This document shows, piece after piece, positions 17,764 to 25,625 of a stretch of 64,000 nt of DNA. The stretch covers positions 558,001-622,000 of the forward strand of contig JAHBVY010000002.1 of assembly GCA_019637265.1 (NCBI GenBank), read 5' to 3'. Source of the stretch: Polyangiaceae bacterium. Lineage in GTDB: Bacteria; Myxococcota_A; Polyangia; Polyangiales; Polyangiaceae. Each line of letters starts with the position of its first letter. Positions within the stretch are counted from its first letter, which is position 1. The translations under genes were made by a program, and so were the position numbers. A model generated the notes under the pieces. The model saw only the letters and a program-made list of their open reading frames with translations. It ran no database searches and had not been told where the DNA came from.

Positions 17764-17961
17764 CGAGACATCATGCCGCATGCCGCGGCCTCATGATCAG
17801 GTAGGCTAACGGTGGGAGCTTGCCCCAAAGGCTCGCTTCTCTGATGATCAGCGGAGCGGCGGTCTTGTGATCCGCTCCTAGGTACGGAACGCGAGTGGTC
17901 CCACTCGGAGGGGGCGGTAGCCTGAAGCCGTCCTCCTCCCATTGACGGAGGGTGAAGCGAG

Positions 17962-19686
17962 ATGTCACAGAGAAGGCTGTCCTGGTTCGGTCTCAGTTTG
18001 GTTTGCTTTGGATGCACCAGCGAGCCCATCGCCGAGCCCTCCACCGCTACGCCTGTCGACGAGCATCCCGCTGAGGCAACGCGACATGAGCCCACAGCTC
18101 ACGCAGAGCGAGCTGAAGCGGAAGGTTGCACCTGGGCGAGGGGCGCCCCGCCCGGGCCGTCGTTCGACCCACACCAAGAGCCACGGGTAGAGCAGGACAA
18201 CCTCGTCCTTGTCGTCGACAACCCCATCTCGAACACCACGCCACGGCTCATGGTTGCATTCCAGCAGAGCGGCCGCGTACAGATTCACGACATCCACTCG
18301 GCTCCCAAGGCTCGCTCACCTCGCGAGGTTCACGTGCCACTGGACGAGTTCCTTCAGCGTGAAGCGGGGATCGCCACCCTCGCGGTTCAGTTCGCCGCGG
18401 GGGATCAGTCGACCTGGAGCGACGCTGTCCAGGTTATTCATCGTGAACGCAGGTGGGAAATCTTGCCTCCGGATGTCGGCGCGACGGTCAGGGTATCGGA
18501 GCCAACCGAGGACGACAACGGGGAGCTTCCGTGGGATGGCCACACCCGCGCCTTCGAGTTCCCCGGGCGAACGCCTCAAGAGGTCATTCAGTCAGCGAGA
18601 TGGGGAACACCACTGCAACCTTCTGAGGTCCTACCCGCAGTCCAGAGCCCTAGAGCGCTCACCACAGTTTGTTTTAAGCAAGTCGTGCTCCAGACGGGAG
18701 CAGGTGTGGGAGAGGATGTTTTCAGCGCGAATGTCGGCCAGTACCGCTCATCCAAGATGATGGTCCACATGCCAGGCTACTACTTTGGCATACTCGACGC
18801 CAACGGGTGCACATCGCCACTGGATCTCCCTGGCGGCGACATTTCAATCACCGCATTCCCGTTCTACGTAACCAATTCACGAGTCGCGTTCGTCGAGACA
18901 TGGCAGGAGCCGTCTCCCAATTGGCCCCTCATTTTCACCGCGAACATCCCCGCCGGAGGAACATACGAACTCCTGTTCTGGCCGATCTCACGCCAACCGG
19001 AGTTTAATATTGGATTATTCGCGATCACTGGATTACAGCGATGGCCTGGACCCAACTCCGGTGAGTATCATTTCCTGGCCAGAGCTCCTGAAGACAAGAA
19101 CGCAGGTGGCTCCATTCATATCAAGAGCCACTTGGACAAGACCCTCGTCGGCCACGAGCTCGGTCACGCCTTCTTCAGCCGCAACACCTCAGTCAGCTTT
19201 GCTGCGAGCGATTACAGTATCGCGGACGCTTGGCCATGCAATGCGGGAGGCGTTGGCGGTCATGACATCGACAGTACGGAATATGCCCAATCCACGTTCA
19301 CCGAAGCAGTCGCGACGTACTATGCAGCTGTCTCATGGAACTACCGTGACCAGGACGGCGACTGCTGGCTGTACCACCCAGGGTACCCAACAGGCGTCAA
19401 CTGCGACGGCGGTCAAACGGCCCTACCGTTGGCGTTCATGAAGAACAAGTGCTCCCCATGGACAGGGAGAGGCGTCGAGATCGACTGGCTCAGGGCGCTC
19501 TGGAACATCCGCACCAGCGGGGCCAAGACCAGCGACAACAGCCTGTTGAATTGGATTGACGCAGCACCGAATGCGTACACCCTGACAAACACCTACAGCA
19601 ACCTTGACGCGGCAGCAAACACGATGGGCGGTGCCCTCAACACGAACTGGGATACCACCAAAGTCACGAACGGACTGAACCCATGA
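17962..19686 (+). CDS. Lipoprotein with HExxH metalloprotease-like motif
   Basis: The signal sequence LSWFGLSLVCFGC ends in a lipobox. A middle beta-rich region (residues 60-350) is unassigned. Residues ~394-402 read LVGHELGHAFF, an HExxH zinc-binding motif. The downstream STFTEAVATYY may supply the third ligand, as in gluzincin-like proteases. Codon usage is less GC-biased than in neighbouring genes, so the pair may be recently acquired. It overlaps the following lipoprotein gene by 4 bp. Protease activity is likely but the family is unidentified. Confidence 0.75.
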   Translation: MSQRRLSWFGLSLVCFGCTSEPIAEPSTATPVDEHPAEATRHEPTAHAERAEAEGCTWARGAPPGPSFDPHQEPRVEQDNLVLVVDNPISNTTPRLMVAFQQSGRVQIHDIHSAPKARSPREVHVPLDEFLQREAGIATLAVQFAAGDQSTWSDAVQVIHRERRWEILPPDVGATVRVSEPTEDDNGELPWDGHTRAFEFPGRTPQEVIQSARWGTPLQPSEVLPAVQSPRALTTVCFKQVVLQTGAGVGEDVFSANVGQYRSSKMMVHMPGYYFGILDANGCTSPLDLPGGDISITAFPFYVTNSRVAFVETWQEPSPNWPLIFTANIPAGGTYELLFWPISRQPEFNIGLFAITGLQRWPGPNSGEYHFLARAPEDKNAGGSIHIKSHLDKTLVGHELGHAFFSRNTSVSFAASDYSIADAWPCNAGGVGGHDIDSTEYAQSTFTEAVATYYAAVSWNYRDQDGDCWLYHPGYPTGVNCDGGQTALPLAFMKNKCSPWTGRGVEIDWLRALWNIRTSGAKTSDNSLLNWIDAAPNAYTLTNTYSNLDAAANTMGGALNTNWDTTKVTNGLNP

Positions 19687-20375
19687 CGCTCCAAACCGTG
19701 AAAATCTTTAGAGGGTGGGTGCTTGCGCTGAGCTGCCTCACGTTCGGCTGTGGCGGCTCCACTCATGAGGTGGCCCCCGATGCATCGGTTACCATACCTG
19801 ACGGGGCGACAGACGCCGCAGATGGCTCGACTGAGGTCCCAGAGGCTTCGGTGGGGATGCCTGGCGACTGCGACGCCGCCGCGTTCTACGACCCCTATGA
19901 TGTGGCCGAATCCGCCACGCCCACCAATTTGGTTGCCTGCTTTTCTGGCTCGAATGCCCTAGCTGTCCGAGTCGATCTTGTGGGGAGCCCCGTCACTGGG
20001 AGGCTCGACGAGCCCTGCGTCCCAGGGCTGCCTAGGCAAGGCGAATGTCGCGACCGATGCCGTTCGGAGGCCGACTGCGGACCAGGCGCACTGTGCACCG
20101 GAGTACAGTATGTCTATCGCACGGATAATAGAGTGCTTGCTGCTTCTCGCCATGGCAACGAATGCCTCGAAGCGCAATGCACGTCTCCCGCAGATTGTGG
20201 CGGCCGTGCCTGCGGGGTGAGCCGCTACTCATGTGGAGGAGTCCACGGCTTCTACTGCCGTACAGAAGAGGATGAGTGTCGCTCGGATGACGACTGCGGC
20301 GGCTTCCTTGTAGGTCATTGCAGCTACATCAAAGGGCGCTTTCGCTGTGAACAGTGGCCATCGAGCTGCAACTAA
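19683..20375 (+). CDS. Cys-rich lipoprotein coupled to the metalloprotease-like gene
   Basis: The N-terminal signal reads WVLALSCLTFGC (lipobox). An acidic Asp/Ala/Gly linker (~30-60) leads to a Cys-rich C-terminal half with C.S.ADCGPGALC / C.SPADCGGRAC / C.SDDDCGGF repeats, typical of secreted myxobacterial proteins. The ATGA overlap with the upstream gene suggests translational coupling. Function unknown. Confidence 0.75.
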   Translation: MTLQTVKIFRGWVLALSCLTFGCGGSTHEVAPDASVTIPDGATDAADGSTEVPEASVGMPGDCDAAAFYDPYDVAESATPTNLVACFSGSNALAVRVDLVGSPVTGRLDEPCVPGLPRQGECRDRCRSEADCGPGALCTGVQYVYRTDNRVLAASRHGNECLEAQCTSPADCGGRACGVSRYSCGGVHGFYCRTEEDECRSDDDCGGFLVGHCSYIKGRFRCEQWPSSCN

Positions 20376-20514
20376 ACCCTAGGTCACTCAGATGATGTGC
20401 CAAACCGTGAGGAGCCCCAGACGGAGTGTGCTTGCGCCGGGGCCTCTCGCGTTTCGCTAGTGGTGCCTCCATGGTATCAGTCACGACTCTCCTAAAGACA
20501 GTTAAAATGACACT

Positions 20515-22077
20515 CTAGAAGAACGACGCGTTCCACCGCGCCGGCAGCCACGCGGGTGACTTGGCCTCGAACCGGATGACCTCCGAGGTGAGGCTGGGGC
20601 CGAGGTAGAGGTGGGAGCCGTCGAACACGGCGCCGAAGAAGCCGACGCCGTGGGGCGCGACCGTGCTCACGTCGAACACGGACCATGAGGCCGCGTCGTC
20701 GAGCGCGCCCAGGGTGTCGAAGCGCGCCAAGCGGCCGTGGTACGCGGTGCCGTTGTAGAAGGGGATCAGGTAGACGTGGCGACCGTCGAACGCCGCGCCT
20801 TGGTAACCCGTGGCCTCCGCGTCGAGCGTGCTCACGTCGAACGTGGACCAGGCGGAGACCGCGCTGAAGTCAGCCTGGGTGTCGAAGCGCGCGATGCGCC
20901 CGTGGCGAGCCTCATGGCGATGGGGCGCGAAGTAGAGGTAGCGGCCATCGAACGCCGTGCCTTGGTAACCCCGCGCGTCGGCGTGCACGCTCGTCAGATC
21001 GAACGTCGACCATGACGAGGCCGCGCTGAAGTCAGCCTGGGTGTCGAAGCGCGCCACCAGCCCGTGGTAGGCGCCATGGAAGTAGGGCGCGAAGTACACG
21101 TAGCGACCATCGAAGCTCGTCCCCTCGAAGCCGCGCGCGTCTGGGTTCACGGTCGTCAGATCGAACGTGGACCATGACGAGGTCGCGATCAAGTCAGCTC
21201 GAGTGTCGAAGCGGAGCACCCGCCCATGTGATGATCCGTTGTTGCGCGGCGACAGGTACAAGTAGCGACCATCGAAGCTCGCGCCGCTGAAGCCCTTCGC
21301 GTCCTCGTGGACACCCTCCAAGTCGAACGCCTGCCAGGAGCTCGCTTGGTCGAACGGCGCGCGCGTGTCGTAGCGCGTGATGGTGCCCCGCGGCTCGCTG
21401 CCGCGCGCCGGGATCAAGTAGAGGTAGGTCCCGTCGAACGCCGCGTTCTGGAAGCCAACGGCCGCCGGATCGAGGGTGGCTACGTCGAACGTGGACCACG
21501 CCTCAGCCGCGTCGAAGCTCGCCCCGGTGTCGTACCGGAGGACCAGGCCATGGTTCTCGTCTCGGGTGTGCGGGACGAAGTACACGTGGCGCCCATCGAA
21601 CCCGGCGCCGCGATAGCCGATGACCTCGGGGCCGAGCGCGCCCAGCTCGAAGACGCTGAAGCCCGCCGCCTCGAGCGGCGCATAGGTGGTGACGGGTGTG
21701 GTGCAGCCGCTGGTGATGAGCGTGCAGGTGGGTGAGCAGGCGAGCGAGCCAACCCAACCTTCGGCGACTTCGGTCGCGCAGGTCGCTCCCCCGAAGTCGC
21801 TGCCATCGCAGTCCTCGTCAGTGTCACGCACTTCATCGCCGCAGCCTTCGACGGGCGCGGCGTCCGCGTCGGCGCCGCTGTCCTGCGGTGGGCTGGCGTC
21901 ACCACCTGCGTCTGGCCCGCCGATGCTGCCCTTCGAGGAGTCCGAGCTGCAGGCCACTACGCTGAGGAGCGCGGCGATCAGGGTGGTGGACAGGGGCACC
22001 TGGCTGACACAGCGAAGGCGGCGAACGCGCGGTGCGCCAGCGGACAGCTCGCGAACACGGGAGGATGACTCGGACAT
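20515..22077 (-). CDS. Lipoprotein with seven ~54-residue repeats (beta-propeller-like)
   Basis: The signal ends LLSVVACSSD. A Ser/Asp linker and a short Cys module (CGDEVRDTDEDCDG) precede seven consecutive repeats from about residue 145 to 510. Each contains ..SWSTFDL..V...A.GY.G..FDGRYLYF.P......HGR..RFDT. The seven-fold count and the short strands suggest a seven-bladed beta-propeller on the cell surface. Underlying DNA repeats are very similar, pointing to internal duplication. Ligand unknown. Confidence 0.82.
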   Translation of the reverse strand: MSESSSRVRELSAGAPRVRRLRCVSQVPLSTTLIAALLSVVACSSDSSKGSIGGPDAGGDASPPQDSGADADAAPVEGCGDEVRDTDEDCDGSDFGGATCATEVAEGWVGSLACSPTCTLITSGCTTPVTTYAPLEAAGFSVFELGALGPEVIGYRGAGFDGRHVYFVPHTRDENHGLVLRYDTGASFDAAEAWSTFDVATLDPAAVGFQNAAFDGTYLYLIPARGSEPRGTITRYDTRAPFDQASSWQAFDLEGVHEDAKGFSGASFDGRYLYLSPRNNGSSHGRVLRFDTRADLIATSSWSTFDLTTVNPDARGFEGTSFDGRYVYFAPYFHGAYHGLVARFDTQADFSAASSWSTFDLTSVHADARGYQGTAFDGRYLYFAPHRHEARHGRIARFDTQADFSAVSAWSTFDVSTLDAEATGYQGAAFDGRHVYLIPFYNGTAYHGRLARFDTLGALDDAASWSVFDVSTVAPHGVGFFGAVFDGSHLYLGPSLTSEVIRFEAKSPAWLPARWNASFF

Positions 22078-22307
22078 GGGCTACCTTTCAGGTGACGAGG
22101 GCAGCGGCGTCAAGCGCCACGCCGAGCCCCCGGCTGCGCCCGTCATACGTCGGGTGGTGTCAAAGTCTTCTCCACGTCGAAACCGCCTGACGGCGACGCG
22201 ATCCGCACGTCGTCCGGCCCACGGGTCGCTCGAGCGCCTCGCCCAGGACGACCAACGGCTCACCGTTCGCCGCCCTCGATCAGAGCTCGAGCGGCGCATG
22301 CCTCACT

Positions 22308-23591
22308 CTAGTCGAGCGCCTCCGCCACCTTGACCGTCTTCCCCACCACCTCCGAGACCACCATTCCCTTGACGACCTCACCCGCGACGACCAGCGCCGC
22401 CGGTCCCCCCACCGGAGCCAGGAAGCCGCTCGCCGCCGCCGAGACCACCTCCATCGAGATGGCTTGGGCCATGTCGTAGAACACACCTTCATCTTCTGCG
22501 CACTCATTGAACAAATCGACGTAGTGGTTGATGGCTTCAGGGGCTGCCTTGGCTGCCTCCCTCACGGCCAGCGCGTGCACGCTCATCTCGTCCGGGTCGA
22601 TGGGAGCGCGGCTGAGCAGCTTTTGGTACGCCTCAATCGCCCGCGTGTAGCGATCGATGGCCGTCACCGCGGCGGCGTACGCGCTACGCGCTGCCTCCAG
22701 CCGCGCCGAGTGCATCCCGCGGCCCATCTCATACGTCCCCTGGAACTGCTTCCACAGGCTCTTGGCTGGCGCGAGGTTGCCATCCAGCGCGTGCCCCAGT
22801 GCCCCTGGCAGCTGAGCTGGCATCACCAGGTGCGACCCGACGGCCATCCCCACCTCCAGCCCACGGGAGAGCTTCGGAAGCACCGCGAAGTGACGTGCCA
22901 GGCTCTCCTTGATCCCGACCACTGCGGCGTGCTCCGCCTTCAAGATCTTCATCACCGCCGCGACCTGAGTTGGTATCGCGGGCATAGCTTTAGCCATCGG
23001 CGTCGCGCGGCTCGCGCTGCGCGCCGTGAGCACCTCGTTGATGGCCGCTTGCAGCGGCTTAGTCTTCACGAGCTCGGTCACCCGCTGGAGCTGAGCGCCC
23101 TTGAGACCATTCAGTTGGTTCGCTAGCCTGACGCCCGCGTTGTAGAGGCTGGCTCCGCTTTGCCCCACCGTCGCCTGCTGCACCAAGGCGCGCACTCCGG
23201 GCGGCATGTGCTTCAGGTGCATGTCCTCCAAGAAGCGACCACCCAACGATGGGTTGGACTTCAGCGCGGCTTGAACGAACTGCTGCGTCGCCTTCAAGCG
23301 AACCGACGCCGCGCTGCCGCTATGACTGGCCAACGCGCTGGCGATCCGCTGCACGTCGACGCCCGCATCCGGGTAGCGACCCTGAAGTCCCGTTAGGGTC
23401 GCTGACGTAGTCCTGCGGCTCGAGCTCTGCTGAGCGAGCAGCGCGGCCCCGCGAGGAGCGTCCGCCTCCTCCGCGCCGCTCGGCTTGGAGCCGGGTTTGG
23501 CGGCGCCCGCCTTGGTAGCGCCCTGCGGCGCGCTCGTTGCCTCGGGGTTGTCTTCAAAACGGCGCGCGGCGCCTCCGGTGATGGGCTGCAT
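22308..23591 (-). CDS. Unrecognised helical protein
   Basis: Mostly alpha-helical. Residues 1-80 are Ala/Gly/Pro-rich and low-complexity. A helical core follows, with PPGVRALVQQATV, a hydrophobic patch in the middle (GLEVGMAVGSHLVM) and a hydrophobic C-terminus (ASGFLAPVGGPAALVVAGEVVKGMVVSEVVG) that could insert in a membrane. No family recognised. I use ATG 23591 because the longer start (23678) would translate through a copy of the G/T-rich intergenic motif. The next minus-strand gene lies 39 bp beyond that longer start, so the two may be co-transcribed. Confidence 0.6.
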   Translation of the reverse strand: MQPITGGAARRFEDNPEATSAPQGATKAGAAKPGSKPSGAEEADAPRGAALLAQQSSSRRTTSATLTGLQGRYPDAGVDVQRIASALASHSGSAASVRLKATQQFVQAALKSNPSLGGRFLEDMHLKHMPPGVRALVQQATVGQSGASLYNAGVRLANQLNGLKGAQLQRVTELVKTKPLQAAINEVLTARSASRATPMAKAMPAIPTQVAAVMKILKAEHAAVVGIKESLARHFAVLPKLSRGLEVGMAVGSHLVMPAQLPGALGHALDGNLAPAKSLWKQFQGTYEMGRGMHSARLEAARSAYAAAVTAIDRYTRAIEAYQKLLSRAPIDPDEMSVHALAVREAAKAAPEAINHYVDLFNECAEDEGVFYDMAQAISMEVVSAAASGFLAPVGGPAALVVAGEVVKGMVVSEVVGKTVKVAEALD

Positions 23592-23662
23592 GGGGCCATG
23601 GTCGGAGGACGCGCCGGCGAGTTGCTTGGAAGATGCTCCAGCGCGCAGCCGCGCGATGACTA

Positions 23663-23681
23663 CCCGTCCAACCCCCAAAAA
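23663..23681 (-). repeat. G/T-rich dispersed motif copy
   Basis: CCCGTCCAACCCCCAAAAA, C-rich strand, between two minus-strand genes. Confidence 0.6.
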
Positions 23682-23716
23682 CTCAAGCGCTCATCGCTGA
23701 AGGCGCGCGGCGAACG

Positions 23717-24781
23717 CTACGCGTAGGTCGCCCACAAGAGGAGCCCCTGCCCTGCGAGCTCCGCGTTGTCGTCGATGCGCACGCCTGCCCCGTCGTCCTC
23801 TGAACAGGTGGTGACGAGCGGCTCGCCCTCGACGCTACCATCCTCCCACGTTGCATCTGCAGGGAAGATACTGGCAACTGTCCACCCTGCGGACGCCAAG
23901 AACACACCGGCTTCGTCGTCGAGCGCACCGCCGTGCTCCTCCACCAGCTCCCACAACTCAGTCGGGATGCGCTCGAGCGCGCTCGCGGAGAGGGCCTCGT
24001 GCGCGAGAACAGCAGGCTCCCGGTTACCACCCTCGCCATCCATCCAGGCGGTGACCAGCCCGATCACCACAGATCCATAGTCCGTCTGGTCCGCCTCGGC
24101 GTCTTCCCCCGACTCCCCCATGTACACCGCCGCGAGCGGGAGGCCCGTCGATACCGCCAAATCAGCCACGGCCTGCCGAAGCGCGCGCACCACCCCCACC
24201 GTGAAATCGCCCTGCAGGCGGCGCCCCGCGATCACCACCGCGTAGTTGTTCCCATCTAGGAACACTGGGGGCCCACCCGCGTCACCGCCCGGCGCGGCGC
24301 TGGGCGCTGTCCCCGAGATCCGCGTCACCTCGGCGACCACGAAGTCCACGATGGAACCGGCCAGCTTGGTAACGCCCTGCTCCGTCACCTGATACACACA
24401 GGCCTCATCGCTCGTCGGCGAAACCACCAGCACGTCCCCCGCCGGCGGCCGCAGGCTGATCGCCTTACCCTGCGCGAGCACCTCACGCTCCGCGTCCGAC
24501 GCCGCCCGCTTCGTCAGCTCAGCTGCCTTAGGCAGCGCGGCGGCTTTGACGACCTGCCCCGCCACGGGGACGCCCTGCTCCTGGCACGAGAAGGCCTCCA
24601 GCCAAGACCCGCTGAAGGCCGGGAAGGACTCCCGCATCAGCTCCCAATCCAGATCGGCCATGACGCGCTGGAGGTGCTTGAGTGGGCCATCTTTAGCCTT
24701 CGATTTGGGGGCATCGAAGCCATACTCAATGGCCCCGTAGAGGTGCTCGAACGCCTGATTGATCGCTTGATGTGAGCTCAT
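23717..24781 (-). CDS. Unrecognised acidic protein
   Basis: 354 aa from ATG 24781, strongly acidic, with no signal peptide and no domain I recognise. Features: an N-terminal helical part (INQAFEHLYGAIEYGF), then a mixed alpha/beta region with VLVVSPTSDEACVYQVTEQG, and an Ala/Asp/Glu-rich C-terminal half. Same strand as, and directly upstream of, the helical protein at 22308, so the two may act together. No transmembrane segment. Confidence 0.6.
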   Translation of the reverse strand: MSSHQAINQAFEHLYGAIEYGFDAPKSKAKDGPLKHLQRVMADLDWELMRESFPAFSGSWLEAFSCQEQGVPVAGQVVKAAALPKAAELTKRAASDAEREVLAQGKAISLRPPAGDVLVVSPTSDEACVYQVTEQGVTKLAGSIVDFVVAEVTRISGTAPSAAPGGDAGGPPVFLDGNNYAVVIAGRRLQGDFTVGVVRALRQAVADLAVSTGLPLAAVYMGESGEDAEADQTDYGSVVIGLVTAWMDGEGGNREPAVLAHEALSASALERIPTELWELVEEHGGALDDEAGVFLASAGWTVASIFPADATWEDGSVEGEPLVTTCSEDDGAGVRIDDNAELAGQGLLLWATYA

Positions 24782-24883
24782 GTCAGTGCTTATTACTAAA
24801 AGGGCAGGGCTTCATACACCCCGAAACTTGGGCCACTGTTCGTATCTGCCGTCATCCACGGCGTCAAGGGCGCCTCTCGACGT

Positions 24884-25234
24884 TCACGCTGCATCAGCTG
24901 ACGCGCCACCTCTTGGAGCGCGACAAAGCGACGCAGGGTAACCCTCTTCGAGGCATCTACCGAATGGGGCATCCCGGCGCGACCGGCCAGCCGATGGGAG
25001 CGTCTGCTCGTGTCGTGCCCACGTCACCCACACTTGGATGACGAGCGAGGGCAGGGGGGGGTTGGACGGGTAGTCATCGCTCAGCAGCGCGAGGCAGAGC
25101 ACCTCGCGTGCTATTTCGTCAGTCCATCTGAGATCAAAGTGTCGGCTCATCTGACCGTACACCTCCAAGGCAATTAGCCCAGCCAGCACACGCCGCCGAC
25201 AGGCAAGAGACCGCTCGGGCAACGCTGGGTGCAC
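24884..25234 (-). CDS. Possible small protein or gene remnant
   Basis: 116 codons from GTG 25234. The central part (LAGLIALEVYGQMSRHFDLR and following) looks protein-like with balanced composition. The C-terminal third crosses a G/T-rich motif copy and reads as low-complexity Arg/Ala/Gly. It may be the end of a decayed gene rather than an expressed one. Confidence 0.35.
   Translation of the reverse strand: MHPALPERSLACRRRVLAGLIALEVYGQMSRHFDLRWTDEIAREVLCLALLSDDYPSNPPLPSLVIQVWVTWARHEQTLPSAGRSRRDAPFGRCLEEGYPASLCRAPRGGASADAA
25054..25070 (+). repeat. G/T-rich dispersed motif copy
   Basis: GGGGGGGG, then TTGGACGGG, inside the doubtful frame at 24884-25234. Confidence 0.5.
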
Positions 25235-25449
25235 TGACCGCTCAGCGGATCATGGGGGTGAGACAGCGCCGCGATCAGCGCGCGGCGATGAGGAGCTGAT
25301 CGCGATCGCGTCGACGCGCCACCCTGTAACGCCGTGATCGACCTCGAGCTGGTGCACCTCAGCTCCCTCTGCGCCGGTCACAACTGCGCCCCCGACCTCG
25401 CGCCGCCCTACCCACCGCCGCTCGTCGCGACCCGCTGAGAGCCACTCAC
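25235..25449. other. Gap with no recognisable feature
   Basis: Part of the 844-bp gap between the genes ending at 24781 and 25626. The six frames give only short, low-complexity reading frames here. No RNA gene or hairpin with a T-tract is visible. Confidence 0.4.
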
Positions 25450-25621
25450 GTCCTGACAAAGCGTCTCAGCGCACTACCCGGCGCATTCATCAGCTAACCT
25501 GACAAGGCGCCTCAGCGCACCGCCACACGTCTTCATCAGCTCCCCTGACGCCACGTCGTGCGGCGCTCCAACGCCTCCACGCGCCTTCGTCAGCTCTCCT
25601 GACGCCTCGTCGCGCGGCGCC
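25450..25621. repeat. Degenerate tandem repeats downstream of a radical SAM gene
   Basis: Four units of about 45-55 bp, each containing CCTGAC(A/G), a CTCAGCGCAC or CGGCGC block, and TTCRTCAGCT. Unit starts are near 25451, 25497, 25542 and 25597. The TCAGCT..CCTGA part is weakly palindromic. The array abuts the stop codon of the radical SAM gene at 25626. Confidence 0.6.
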
Positions 25622-25625
25622 CCCC

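Noticed and set aside
17771-17968. 65-codon minus-strand frame before the metalloprotease-like gene
   Set aside because: No homology or ribosome-binding site that I can see. It would occupy the promoter region of the plus-strand gene.
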